Shown one piece after another: positions 1 to 8,647 of a stretch of 64,000 nt of DNA (within the stretch, counting starts at the first letter, position 1; each line of letters opens with the position of its first letter). Source of the stretch: Moorena sp. SIOASIH (GTDB lineage Bacteria; Cyanobacteriota; Cyanobacteriia; Cyanobacteriales; Coleofasciculaceae); contig NZ_JAAHIH010000012.1 of assembly GCF_010671925.1 (NCBI RefSeq), positions 19,536 through 83,535 on the forward strand, read 5' to 3'. The notes under the pieces are model-generated. The model was given only the letters and a program-made list of their open reading frames with translations, was not told the DNA's origin and did no database searches. Position numbers and translations under genes: made by a program.

Positions 1-1401
1 ACCACTACCTAGGGTTAATCCTAATCCATAATGTTCTGGAGACTGGGTTAGGTGTTCAAAACCTAGTTGATGTAAGTGCAACAGAAAGTTTGATACTCCA
101 ACTTTTTCCAATACCCTAACTGCTGGGATATTAAGGGAATTGGCTAGAGCAACGCGAATGCGAACTGGTCCGAGGAAAGTTTCGCTGTAATCGGTGGGAC
201 TGTAGAGTCTAGCTCCGGGAATGGCGTAATAGGTGGGAATGTCGGCTAAGACGGTGTTGGGACGAATGATGCGCTGCTCTAAGGCTAATTGATATAAAAA
301 AGGTTTGAGGGTGGAACCGGGTTGACGTAGGGCTTGGACTCCGTCATTGCGTCCTAATTCAGCTTCGGAAAAGTAATCCGGAGAGCCGACATAGGCGTAT
401 ACTTCACCGGATTGATTCTCAATGACAATAGCAGCAGCGTGATGGACATTTTTATGGGCAAGCTCGCGAACTACTTGCTGCACTTGGGCTTCAACAAATT
501 CCTGTAGGGGACGGTCGATAGTAGTACGAATTTGGGAGGGATGCTCTGATGGTAATTGGTTGGCAACCAAGAATAAAAAGTGTGGCGCGGCAATTATTCC
601 TTGCTGTCGAGGTAGTAGGGAAATGGCTTCCTCATAGGCTTGGTCTGCTTGAGTAGCAGTGATATAGCCATCCTCTACCATTCGGTTAAGCACATAGATT
701 TGCCGCCGTTTGGCAGCATCCCAGTAATAATAAGGATTGAGATAATTAGGATTATTGGGTAGACCAGCTAATAGGCTGGCTTGAGCAACATTGAGTTCAC
801 TGGCAGGCATGCCAAAATAAATCCGAGCAGCAGCTTCTAAGCCATAGATATTGCCACCCATAGGGAGTCGGTTGATATAGGCTGCCAAGATTTCATCTTT
901 ACTCATCCCTGCTGCTAATCGCCAGGATAGCCAAATTTCTTGGAATTTGGCAGGTAGAGTGCGGGGGTTGGGTTCGAGCATCCGTGCCAGTTGCATGGTG
1001 ATAGTGGAAGCACCACTGACAATGCGTTTCGCCTCAATGGCTTGAATTAGCGATCGCATAATTGCCCGCATCTCTAATGCCCCATGGTGATAAAACTCTC
1101 CATCTTCTGCGGCGAGAATAGCATGGATAAAGTGCGGGGAAATTTGATCGAGAGGGACAACCGCAGTATGGTCTTGGTCTCGACTGAGGATTGTGCCTAG
1201 GGATAAACCATTGCGATCACGAAATTCTACCGCTAGGTCATCTTGAACTAAATCTTTAGCACGAATGGGAGCAAGATAGGGAAGCGTACGGACGGTGATG
1301 CCAAGCAGCGCTAAGCCAAGGAATAGTTTTACAGCGCGCCGATGTTTGGGATTTAGCCTCAACCAAATTTTCTGTTTGATGATGTTAATGGAATTTCTCA
1401 T
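1..1401 (-). CDS. pbpC: Penicillin-binding protein 1C, 5' part (cut by window edge)
   Basis: Bifunctional peptidoglycan synthase working at the outer face of the cytoplasmic membrane. Translating the minus strand from the ATG at 1401 gives 467 uninterrupted codons to the window edge. A membrane anchor lies near residues 24-42 (LFLGLALLGITVRTLPYL). The GT51 transglycosylase domain follows, with the catalytic-Glu motif AAEDGEFYHHGA and the downstream SGASTITMQLAR. The transpeptidase domain starts around residue 290, with the nucleophile motif QPGSTLKPF (SxxK) and then SLN (SxN). The KTG motif and the C-terminal 1C extension lie outside the window. The short linker between domains and the TITMQLAR/STLKPF combination favour class 1C over 1A. 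The gene reads away from the DUF2288 gene, and the two are separated by about 180 bp. Confidence 0.9.
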   Translation of the reverse strand, partial: MRNSINIIKQKIWLRLNPKHRRAVKLFLGLALLGITVRTLPYLAPIRAKDLVQDDLAVEFRDRNGLSLGTILSRDQDHTAVVPLDQISPHFIHAILAAEDGEFYHHGALEMRAIMRSLIQAIEAKRIVSGASTITMQLARMLEPNPRTLPAKFQEIWLSWRLAAGMSKDEILAAYINRLPMGGNIYGLEAAARIYFGMPASELNVAQASLLAGLPNNPNYLNPYYYWDAAKRRQIYVLNRMVEDGYITATQADQAYEEAISLLPRQQGIIAAPHFLFLVANQLPSEHPSQIRTTIDRPLQEFVEAQVQQVVRELAHKNVHHAAAIVIENQSGEVYAYVGSPDYFSEAELGRNDGVQALRQPGSTLKPFLYQLALEQRIIRPNTVLADIPTYYAIPGARLYSPTDYSETFLGPVRIRVALANSLNIPAVRVLEKVGVSNFLLHLHQLGFEHLTQSPEHYGLGLTLGSG

Positions 1402-1580
1402 CAGGGACTCAATCTTGTGTAGCTCATTACTATCAGAACCGTTATAACCAAATGGTTAGATGAAGGCTGAGGTGGAAGCCTGAGGTGATTAGAGCTTTGA
1501 TCAAATAGTTAAATCTAACAAAGGATCGGAGCAATTTTACTGTATGTTTAAAGGACTGTTAAGAAAACCTTGAATTAAAC

Positions 1581-1892
1581 ATGGATTTAAGAGTACAATT
1601 GGCGGAATCCTTGGATGAGACAACCTGGGACTTACTGATTCCTCATGTTAAACGAGATGCAGTAGTGGTGGTGACTGAGGGACTGGATTTATTGGATGTT
1701 GGGGTAGCGATCGCAAATGATGATGTGCTATCTGTCCAACATTGGATCAGTGAGCAGCTAATGCACAAGCCTTTGCATGAGCAACTTTCTAATTGGAACA
1801 GCAACCAGAACAAGCGGTTTCAGGCTCTGATTGTACAACCCTACGTACTGGTGCAAGAACTTTCAATGGACTTTACCAAAAAATTTGGGTAA
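1581..1892 (+). CDS. DUF2288 family protein
   Basis: A small 103-residue protein of a family conserved in cyanobacteria and proteobacteria, with no established function. It shows the family pattern: an N-terminal LAESLDETTW segment, a central hydrophobic strand (AVVVV) followed by GLDLLDVGVAIANDD, and a C-terminal VQPYVLVQE. The start ATG at 1581 gives the usual family length. A HIP1-like site lies within the gene at VAIAND. It stands alone; the downstream region holds a decayed transposon. Family assignment is from memory of the DUF2288 pattern. Confidence 0.75.
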   Translation: MDLRVQLAESLDETTWDLLIPHVKRDAVVVVTEGLDLLDVGVAIANDDVLSVQHWISEQLMHKPLHEQLSNWNSNQNKRFQALIVQPYVLVQELSMDFTKKFG

Positions 1893-2170
1893 TCGCGCCC
1901 CTAGAGACGAAACCTTAGAGAGTGGAGCCATAATGGTGGATCGGTCTCGCGCAAAAAGGTTAAAACTTGATAATTAAGGCGACCCTCTCTTACGGTAACT
2001 TTAAATCCTTATAGGACGGCTTTTTTTTTAAACAATGGCCTTGACAGTTTTTACTAGGTGTGCTATTTTGAAGTCTATAAGAATAAACTAAAAAACTAGA
2101 TAGATACTATCTAACCATAAGTAGGCAACGTAAAAAATATGTCTGTGATACATATTGCGTAATTTGGTCT

Positions 2171-2221
2171 AGCGATGCAGCGCGGTCTTGGGGGTTTCCC
2201 CCATGAGCGACTGCATCAAGA
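2171..2221. repeat. 48-bp cruciform repeat (copy 1)
   Basis: Nested palindrome: outer arms GATGCAG/CTGCATC and inner hairpin TGGGGGTTTCCCCCA. Related copies lie at 26282-26351 (with an extra insert), 34499-34547 and 44833-44926 (doubled). This copy interrupts a tnpB remnant. Confidence 0.75.
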
Positions 2222-2393
2222 CAACGACTTAAAGGTCTATAAAAAATTTAGATAAAAAAAAGTATCTATCTATCTATATATAAAAAAGGTACGGTGGGGC
2301 ACACCGAAACCTAGATCCATGATCAAGTACGCTTAGGTCGAATTGTCCTCTACTTTTTTTGGTTCCGACCTGCTATACGCAAGACAGATCGTT

Positions 2394-2419
2394 GTTCGCG
2401 TAGCGTGGCCTACGGCCAA
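2394..2419. repeat. 24-bp palindromic mini-element (GTTCGCGTAGCG family)
   Basis: GTTCGCGTAGCG followed by the hairpin TGGCCTACGGCCA. Compared with the intact element near 18680, about 23 nt have been inserted between CGTTG and AAG-AAGAATC. Relatives occur at 6934, 7305, 8023, 36283, 37605, 40338 and 42531. Confidence 0.75.
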
Positions 2420-2452
2420 GTAAGAATCCCCGTTCTTCTAGGACGGGGAGTG

Positions 2453-3049
2453 TCAATTGATTAATCTTTTCGAGGCTTGCCCTAATTCAGCCCCTGTATG
2501 ACCTGTCGTCAACCACAACAAAGCCCTAGCCCCATCTCGCAAAGCTTTATCAAGGGGTTCAGTAGACTTTTCGGAAGGAACAGGTAAGGGCTTGAGAACA
2601 ATTCCTCTACTGCCAAAAACAATATCACCAATCAAGCGAGCACGGCGCATATGATAGTCAGAAGTAATCAAATAGACACTATCGATGTCCTGAGCTTCTA
2701 ACTGATCCACTAAGGTAGTAAAGTTAGTGACCGTATCCACCGCTTTGTAGTCTAGGTGGAGGCGACTGACCTCAATTCCTTCCCGGGTAAATAACCGTTT
2801 AGCATATCCTTTCGGGCTGCCAGAAGATACCCAAATGTCGAGGTCTGGGTGCTTGATGGCAAATTTGGCAGCAAATCTCTCCCGCGATTCAGATCCCCCT
2901 AAAACTAAGGCAACTTTTGGTTGCACTAAATAGCTTTCAATCCTTTTGTAACCATACATTAGGGTCATTGCTAAAACGAGTGTCACCCATGGTATTAATT
3001 TAGCTTTATAGTTAGGGGCTGATGAGTGGGAGTGAATCCTGAAAATCAT
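2453..3049 (-). CDS. DUF218 (YdcF/SanA-like) membrane protein
   Basis: A 198-residue protein with one N-terminal membrane segment (about residues 19-34, IPWVTLVLAMTLMYGY) and a DUF218 domain. Visible DUF218 features are ALVLGGSESRERF near residue 47, WVSSGSPKGYAKRLF near 72, and the conserved YLITSDYHMRRA near 125. Members of this family (SanA, ElyC, YdcF) are linked to envelope integrity, but the reaction is not established for cyanobacterial members. The ATG at 3049 places the membrane segment correctly. The gene ends directly against the remnant transposon end at 2452, so any original downstream sequence has been replaced. Confidence 0.8.
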   Translation of the reverse strand: MIFRIHSHSSAPNYKAKLIPWVTLVLAMTLMYGYKRIESYLVQPKVALVLGGSESRERFAAKFAIKHPDLDIWVSSGSPKGYAKRLFTREGIEVSRLHLDYKAVDTVTNFTTLVDQLEAQDIDSVYLITSDYHMRRARLIGDIVFGSRGIVLKPLPVPSEKSTEPLDKALRDGARALLWLTTGHTGAELGQASKRLIN

Positions 3050-3134
3050 AACTCGAATAGATGTCGAATAGATAGATGGCGTTGTTTAACTCAAAGCGCA
3101 AGTTCGCAGCTTTCTTCAGGGATTAGTCATTAAT

Positions 3135-3209
3135 TGTTACTTGCTACTTGTTACTTGCTACTTGTTACTTGTTGATTGTTAATTGCTACTTGTTACTTGT
3201 TACTTGTTA
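3135..3209. repeat. Heptamer array (TACTTGT)n
   Basis: Imperfect 7-bp repeats (TTGTTAC, TTGCTAC) fill most of the gap between the DUF218 gene and rsmI. The array resembles STRR heptanucleotide repeats known from cyanobacteria. Confidence 0.75.
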
Positions 3210-3252
3210 ATCAACAAAAACCAAAAAATTGAGAAAGATTTAGCAATCAAGC

Positions 3253-4110
3253 TTAGTCTTGGTCTTTGACCGGAAAAACTGATGAAGGAATTGTCAACGC
3301 TAGCTGATAAAGTTGACGTCGGGGGAGTTGAGTTAGCTGAGCTAATTGACGACTCGCTTGCGATCGCGATACTCCCTGAGCCATAATCTCTATCAATTGA
3401 GCTTCTAGTTCAGCTTTTGATAACATAGGCTTGTCTTGGGAAGCTCCACCAATTACTAGGGTAAACTCTCCCTTGGGTTCTAGGTGAGTAAAATGAGCGA
3501 TCGCATCCCCAATAGTTCCCCGCCAAAATTCCTCATGGAGTTTAGTTAATTCCCTAGCCAATACAATTCTACGGTTTTCTCCCAAACAGCTTGCCAAATC
3601 TCGCAAGGTATTAAGCACGCGGTGAGGCCCTTCATATAAAATCAACGTTCTTGGTTCCCCCTTGAGAGAGTCTAAGCGTTTTTTTCGACTTTGACCCTTG
3701 GTGGGTAAAAAGCCTTCAAACACAAATCGGTCTGTCGGTAGTCCCGCAGCACTTAATGCCGTAATTCCAGCAGTAGCACCTGGTATTGGAACTACCGATA
3801 TCCCCTCCTCAATAACAGCCTTGACCAATTTATAGCCAGGGTCAGAAATGCCTGGCATCCCAGCATCCGTCACCAACGCAATGGTATTTCCTTGACCCAG
3901 GCGATTCAACAACTCGGGTAAACGCTGGTCGTGATTGTGTTTGTGGTAACTCACTTGCGGCGTTTTAATTTGAAAATGCTGCAATAGCTTCCCGGTATGG
4001 CGCGTATCTTCCGCAGCAATCAAATCCACCGATTGCAGAATTTCCACTGCCCGAAACGTCATATCCTGCAAATTACCAATTGGTGTTCCCACCACATAAA
4101 GCATTCCCAC
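3253..4110 (-). CDS. rsmI: 16S rRNA (cytidine1402-2'-O)-methyltransferase RsmI
   Basis: SAM-dependent enzyme that 2'-O-methylates C1402 in the decoding centre of 16S rRNA. At 285 residues it has the typical length of the tetrapyrrole-methylase fold family. Diagnostic features are the N-terminal LYVVGTPIGNLQDMTFRA, then AAEDTRHTGKLL, the SAM-binding loop LVTDAGMPGISDPG near residue 80, PGATAGITALSAAGL near 110, and ILYEGPHRVLNTL near 158. The C-terminal tail carries the basic helix typical of RsmI. It lies 55 bp downstream of hemW on the same strand, so co-transcription is possible. Confidence 0.95.
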   Translation of the reverse strand: MGMLYVVGTPIGNLQDMTFRAVEILQSVDLIAAEDTRHTGKLLQHFQIKTPQVSYHKHNHDQRLPELLNRLGQGNTIALVTDAGMPGISDPGYKLVKAVIEEGISVVPIPGATAGITALSAAGLPTDRFVFEGFLPTKGQSRKKRLDSLKGEPRTLILYEGPHRVLNTLRDLASCLGENRRIVLARELTKLHEEFWRGTIGDAIAHFTHLEPKGEFTLVIGGASQDKPMLSKAELEAQLIEIMAQGVSRSQASRQLAQLTQLPRRQLYQLALTIPSSVFPVKDQD

Positions 4111-4165
4111 TTGTCTTCTTCGCCATCCCTTACGTCTTTGCGGTTAATTAACAAATCACGGGCTC

Positions 4166-5452
4166 CTACCCCAACAGATGAAACAAGTCAGCCAGAATGG
4201 TATTGGAGAACAAAAACCCTTCCGGGTCAGTTAATCTCAACCGTCCCGCCACTGGTAACCTCTGACCATAGGTTAAATTAACCCTTTCGCCATTATCTCC
4301 CACAACCTCTACCCAGTTACAACCGTAGTATTGCAGCAAAGCCGTCCAAATCTGTTCCAGAATTTTTTCCCCAAACCTCTGAGCTAGCATAGACAGACTC
4401 AACCCCTCTGCCAAGCGTAGACCTAGCATTAAGGTTTCTAACAACACATCCTCTGAAGTTGTGGGTGAGTCATCCGAAACCCCACCTGCAAGTACCAACT
4501 GTTCCACCCAAGCATAATACTCTCGCCTCGTGCGTGGTCTAGTGAACCGATATCCTTGAGTATAGCTAGCCGCACCCATGCCAAAACCGTAATAAGGGCG
4601 GTTTTCCCAATACACCCGATTGTGACGGCATTGATGACCAGGCAAGGCATAGTTAGAAATTTCATAATGTTCGTACCCCACACTAGTAAACAACTGCTGT
4701 GCTAAGCGGTACATGATTACAGTGGTTTCATCAGTCGGTAAAGGCTTAGTTCCAGAGGTGTACTGGCGGCCAAAGGCAGTGACAGGCTCAAGGACTAGGT
4801 CATAGCTGGAAATGTGGGTAGGGGCAATCTTGACCGTTATTTCCAGAGACTCCTGCCATTGTTCTAAGGTTTGATCCGGTAGACCAGACATTAAATCAAG
4901 ACTAAATTCGGGAACCTCTACTTGATGGATCAGTTCGATAGCAGTGACTATATCTTTAGAGTCATGGGTACGGCCACAATTGCTCAATAATTTATCTTGA
5001 AATGCCTGAACGCCTAAGCTGACTCGATTGACCCCCAAATCTCGGTATCCCGTTAACTGATCCTTGGTGAAGGTTCCTGGATCCATCTCCATGGAAATCT
5101 CGGCATCAGCTGCAATTCCAAAGCGCCTGTCCAAGGTGTCTAGGATTTTGGCTAGTTGTTCAACTGCCAGCAGGGAGGGTGTTCCACCTCCAAAGAAAAC
5201 TGTTTCTAAACTGCTTGTGGTGGGTGGAGTGATATTAATTTCCTGACATAACACCTCGACATACTGGTCAATCATGCTAGAGGTACTCTCTGTGGCGTTA
5301 TCCCCTACCACAGAGACTGGAAAATCACAGTAATAGCATCGGCGTCGGCAAAAGGGAATATGAACATAGGCGGCACTGACTCTTAAAGAATCGCAAACTT
5401 TCTCAGAATTATGTAATAAATTGACCACTGGCTTTTTACGGTAATACTTCAA
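4166..5452 (-). CDS. hemW: Radical SAM HemW-like protein
   Basis: Member of the HemN/HemW radical SAM group, probably a haem chaperone rather than a true coproporphyrinogen dehydrogenase. The 4Fe-4S motif CRRRCYYC (CxxxCxxC) lies near residue 35, preceded by AAYVHIPF, and is followed by FFGGGTPS near 105, MEMDPGTF near 140 and NRVSLGVQ near 158. HemW proteins lack the extra N-terminal CX3CX2CXC extension of HemN, as here. The 428-residue length includes about 28 residues before the core. The annotated ATG at 5452 may be slightly upstream of the real start. rsmI follows 55 bp downstream. Confidence 0.88.
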   Translation of the reverse strand: MKYYRKKPVVNLLHNSEKVCDSLRVSAAYVHIPFCRRRCYYCDFPVSVVGDNATESTSSMIDQYVEVLCQEINITPPTTSSLETVFFGGGTPSLLAVEQLAKILDTLDRRFGIAADAEISMEMDPGTFTKDQLTGYRDLGVNRVSLGVQAFQDKLLSNCGRTHDSKDIVTAIELIHQVEVPEFSLDLMSGLPDQTLEQWQESLEITVKIAPTHISSYDLVLEPVTAFGRQYTSGTKPLPTDETTVIMYRLAQQLFTSVGYEHYEISNYALPGHQCRHNRVYWENRPYYGFGMGAASYTQGYRFTRPRTRREYYAWVEQLVLAGGVSDDSPTTSEDVLLETLMLGLRLAEGLSLSMLAQRFGEKILEQIWTALLQYYGCNWVEVVGDNGERVNLTYGQRLPVAGRLRLTDPEGFLFSNTILADLFHLLG

Positions 5453-5818
5453 TCAGGTAAGCCAATCCGACCGTTGGGATGAACAGTTATTAATTAAATA
5501 AATTTTTTATTAGTTTTGTGATCATCTTTTGGCTAACCTCAATCTTCTCCGGAGCGAGATTCCCCCCTTAAGAAGAGTCAACAGTAGGAAACCTGTAACT
5601 CCCTTGAGCAGATAACTCCAGCGAATACAATTGCCCAAGCTATCCCTCGGTTAGCCTAGGCAATTCAACGGTTTAATGAAGCTAAGTCGGATCAGAGAAT
5701 ACAGCGATGTAAACGATATACTAAATATAGTTGTTGACTATCAGGTTTACGACAGTTTATGCCATCGTTTAAAAAGTTTTCCTAAAAAAACAACTACAAA
5801 ACCAATTGGAAAGGAAGG
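5453..5818. other. Intergenic region between divergent hemW and PIN/TRAM genes
   Basis: 366 bp without a convincing gene. It must hold promoters for both divergent genes. A purine-rich ribosome-binding stretch (GGAAAGGAAGG) sits directly before the ATG at 5819. No strong hairpin or operator was recognised. Confidence 0.5.
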
Positions 5819-6898
5819 ATGCTTGACTTCGTCATTATACTTTTATTTATCATAGCAGCAGCAAGCATAGGCTTCGACAGTGTGGAATTGCTACCCGGTC
5901 ATGTGCAAGATCAAGTCAGCAATTTGACAGCGTTACGCTCGACTACTGCATGCTTTGGTGCCATTATCGGACTAGCACTAGGGTTAATGGCCCAAGTAAC
6001 TTACCGTCGGGTAGAAGCCCAAGTGCGAAAAATGCCGATTGAGGTAATTTTGACCAGGGCTATTGGTCTGATCCTGGGACTGCTGTTAGCTAATTTAATG
6101 CTAGCGCCAATTTTTTTACTCCCCATCCCCTCGGAATTTTCCTTCATCAAACCCCTGACTGCCATTTTAGGAAGTGTGATGTTTTCCTTCTTAGGGGTTA
6201 GTCTAGCCGATACCCATGGTCGCACCTTCTTGCAGCTGATCAATCCTAACAGCCTGGAATCAGTTTTAGTGGCAGAAGGCACCCTCAAATCAGCCTCAAG
6301 TAAAATTCTAGATACTAGCAGTATCATTGATGGTCGGATCGAAGCACTGCTTGAGACCGGTTTTATCGAAGGTCAAATTCTGGTTTCCCAGTTTGTCTTA
6401 CTAGAATTGCAGCAACTTGCCGATGCTGCCAATGATCAGAAGCGAACTCGGGGACGGCGGGGGCTAGATATCCTAAATCGGATGCAAGCCGTTTACCCAG
6501 AACGCTTGGTGATCCATTCCGCTGATTACGATGACCTACAAACTGTAGATACCAAATTGGTACGTTTTGCCCAGGAAATTAATGGCACTCTTTTAACGAA
6601 TGATTACAACTTGAGTAAAGTGGCTAAGCTCCAAAAGGTGCCAGTGTTGAATGTCAATGATTTAGCCCAAGCCGTGCGTCCTCTGTATCTACCGGGTGAC
6701 ATCCTAGAGCTGAAAATCCTTAAGGGGGGTAAAGAACCTACCCAGGGAGTTGGTTATCTAGATGATGGGACAATGGTAGTGGTAGAAGAAGGGTATAAAC
6801 ACATGGGTGTTGAACTGCCAGTCATTGTTACCTCAGCCTTGCAGACCTCAGCAGGTAGGATGATTTTTGCTCGACCTCAAGCTTCGGTTACGGTTTGA
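5819..6898 (+). CDS. Membrane PIN-TRAM domain protein (YacL-like)
   Basis: A 359-residue integral membrane protein. The N-terminal third has membrane segments at about residues 1-17, 44-62, 78-103 and 108-128. A PIN-type ribonuclease domain follows, with acidic motifs DTSSIIDGRI near residue 166, a central LVSQFVLLELQQLAD, and LLTNDYNLSKVA near 258. The C-terminal TRAM domain (GDILELKILKGGKEPTQGVGYL) is a predicted RNA-binding fold. This architecture is widespread in cyanobacteria and Gram-positives (YacL) and is thought to act on RNA at the membrane, but the substrate is not known. A strong Shine-Dalgarno supports the ATG at 5819. Confidence 0.88.
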   Translation: MLDFVIILLFIIAAASIGFDSVELLPGHVQDQVSNLTALRSTTACFGAIIGLALGLMAQVTYRRVEAQVRKMPIEVILTRAIGLILGLLLANLMLAPIFLLPIPSEFSFIKPLTAILGSVMFSFLGVSLADTHGRTFLQLINPNSLESVLVAEGTLKSASSKILDTSSIIDGRIEALLETGFIEGQILVSQFVLLELQQLADAANDQKRTRGRRGLDILNRMQAVYPERLVIHSADYDDLQTVDTKLVRFAQEINGTLLTNDYNLSKVAKLQKVPVLNVNDLAQAVRPLYLPGDILELKILKGGKEPTQGVGYLDDGTMVVVEEGYKHMGVELPVIVTSALQTSAGRMIFARPQASVTV

Positions 6899-6909
6899 TA
6901 TTGATTATT

Positions 6910-7085
6910 TTAAAGGTTGAAGGTTGGCAGGTTGTTCGCGTAGCGTGGCCTATTGGCCAAGGTTACAGGTTGAAGGTTGCAGGTTGCAGGTTGCAGGTTG
7001 AAGGTTGCAGGTTGGCAGGTTGGCAGGTTGGCAGGTTGGCAGGTTGGCAGGTTGGCAGGTTGGCAGGTTGCAGGTTGCAGGTTCT
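6910..7085 (+). repeat. Minisatellite (CAGGTTGG / AGGTTGC) with a mini-element
   Basis: Tandem 7-8-bp units (GCAGGTT, GGCAGGTT) run immediately after the PIN/TRAM gene. A copy of the 24-bp element (GTTCGCGTAGCG plus the hairpin TGGCCTATTGGCCA) lies at 6934-6960. The reading frame across it is a repeat artefact, not a gene. Confidence 0.85.
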
Positions 7086-7089
7086 TCGC

Positions 7090-7355
7090 CCTTGGCGTCC
7101 CTTGTAGCTTAGGTTACACCTAGTTAAAGCCTAGGCAATTCCCGGTAATTTATGGAATTGCCCACTAGGTTGCAGACTAAGGATTTGCTTCCTACGTTGG
7201 TTTGGTTATGACACCCAGGAGTGAACTCCAGCTCCTGGCTCTGTTGCTAATCATTAAGACAAAGGCAAATGTGTGGTTAGCCTAACAACCCATCCCAACA
7301 TTGTCGTTCGCGTAGCGGGACGAAGTCCGGAACACATTACCGAATTGAGACGCAT
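7090..7355 (+). ncRNA. Candidate IscB guide RNA (omega RNA/HEARO-type) region
   Basis: IscB nucleases are normally preceded by a structured guide RNA of about 200-300 nt, described as HEARO or omega RNA. This gap directly upstream of the iscB ORF has several paired segments, for example CCTAGGCAATTCC/GGAATTGCC and CAGGAGTG-AACTCCAGCTCCTG. A 24-bp mini-element (GTTCGCGTAGCGGGACGAAGTCC) is inserted at 7305-7332, close to the ORF, and may damage the RNA. The assignment rests on position and visible pairing, not on a covariance search. Confidence 0.5.
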
Positions 7356-7360
7356 TAAAA

Positions 7361-8647
7361 ATGCAAAATTATGTATTTGTCATTGACACAAACTTTCAAC
7401 CACTAAACCCTATTTATCCAAAGAGAGCACGCCGGTTATTGGATAAAGGGAAAGCTGCGGTTTTTCGGATGTATCCATTCACGATCATCCTAAAGGCTGC
7501 GATTGATAATCCGACTATCTCGCCATGTCAAATCAAGATTGATCCTGGCAGCAAGGTCACTGGATTTGCTCTAGTCCAAAATAACCAAGTTATCTGGGGA
7601 ATGGAATTAGAGCACAGGGGAGGATTGATCAAGAAAAAATTAGAGTCTAGAAGATCTGTAAGACATAGAAGACGCAGCCGTCATACCCGATACAGAAAGC
7701 CACGATTCCTTAACCGTAGACGTCCAGAGGGATGGCTTGCCCCTAGTTTAGAGCACAGGGTTTTGACTATTTAGACCTGGGTAAAACGATTAATCAAGTT
7801 TTGTCCGATCAATCAGATCTGGGTCGAAAGAGTTAAGTTTGATACTCAGAAAATGCAGAACCCTGAAATCAATGGTGTTGAGTACCAGCAAGGGGAGCTA
7901 GCTGGATATGAAGTTAGAGAGTACTTACTAGAGAAATGGGGAAGGCAATGCACTTACTGCGGTAAACAATCCGTCCCATTACAAATCGAACACATTCACC
8001 CAAAGTCTAAAGACGGAAGTGATTCGGCTTCGCCGACGCTACGCGAACGGGTCAGTAATCTTTGTCTAGCTTGCGAGAAATGTAATCAACGGAAAGGGAA
8101 TAAACCCATAGAGGAATTCCTGAAAAAGAAACCAAGTCTACTTCAAAAAATCAAAACCAAAGCCAAGCAACCATTAAGGGATGCAGCAGCGGTCAATGTA
8201 ACTCGCAATAAGCTGGTTAGGGTACTCCAAAGTATTAAGCCAGTAATTACTGGAACAGGAGCACAAACCAAGTACAACCGAACTAAACTGGGGCTACCGA
8301 AGGAACATTGGATTGATGCCGCCTGTGTCGGGAATATTGAGATGCTGACATTGAAAACCTCTCAGCCACTGTTGGTTACCTGTAAAGGACAGGGAGGCAG
8401 ACAAAAAGCAGCACTCAACAAGTATGGCTACCCCATCAGGCACAATCCATTAAAACCGATTAAGGGTTGGTGCAGTGGAGATATAGCCAAAAACCTTCTG
8501 ACTGGGGAATTTGGGAAGGTTAGCCCTAGGAGCAAAAGTAATTCCTTCAATTACACAGTCCCAGGGAAGAAGGCAATAAGCTTACACGTTAAGAACTTGA
8601 CCAGAGTTCATCAAAAAGATGGGTACACTTACCGTTTTTGCCGATAA
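7361..8647 (+). pseudogene. iscB: IscB RNA-guided nuclease, interrupted by an in-frame amber codon
   Basis: IscB, the Cas9 ancestor carried by IS200/IS605-like elements. The N-terminal PLMP-type region begins at 7361. Next come RuvC-I (KIDPGSKVTGFALV), an Arg-rich bridge helix (RRSVRHRRRSRHTRYRK) and APSLEHRV. A TAG at 7772-7774 replaces the Glu expected in LTIET. The same frame continues beyond it: VERVKFDTQKMQNPE (RuvC-II), HNH (CTYCG, LQIEHIHPKS, CEKCNQRKGN) and RuvC-III (HWIDAACVG). Total length is 428 codons, normal for IscB. The HNH domain also carries an 8-residue in-frame insert (SASPTLRE) from a 24-bp repeat. Reinitiation at the ATG at 7853 would give a C-terminal fragment. Most likely inactive. 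Confidence 0.88.
8023..8048 (-). repeat. 24-bp mini-element inserted in the IscB HNH domain
   Basis: On the minus strand it reads GTTCGCGTAGCG and then the palindrome TCGGCGAAGCCGA. It adds eight codons between GSD and RVSNL, which are adjacent in ordinary IscB proteins. The frame is kept. Confidence 0.8.

Larger units (their letters stand above)
2104..2452 (+). pseudogene. Decayed tnpB 3' part with IS200/IS605 right end
   Basis: This stretch matches the intact TnpB gene at 17506-18708 in pieces. 2104-2170 resembles 18240-18300 (TAAGTAGGCAACGT, then GCGTAAT and GGTCTA). 2285-2452 resembles 18593-18722 (ACGGTGGGGCACACCG, CTCTACTTTTTTTGGTTCCG, and the end GGGGAGTGTCAA). The terminal hairpin at about 2425-2446 has arms CCCCGTTC/GGACGGGG around TTCTA, the same loop as the intact element, with compensating arm changes. 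The coding part is destroyed, and two other repeats sit inside it: a 48-bp cruciform repeat (2171-2221) and a 24-bp mini-element (2394-2419). Confidence 0.7.

Noticed and set aside
4438..5246. Small frames antisense or alternative to hemW
   Set aside because: Shadow frames of a clearly conserved gene.
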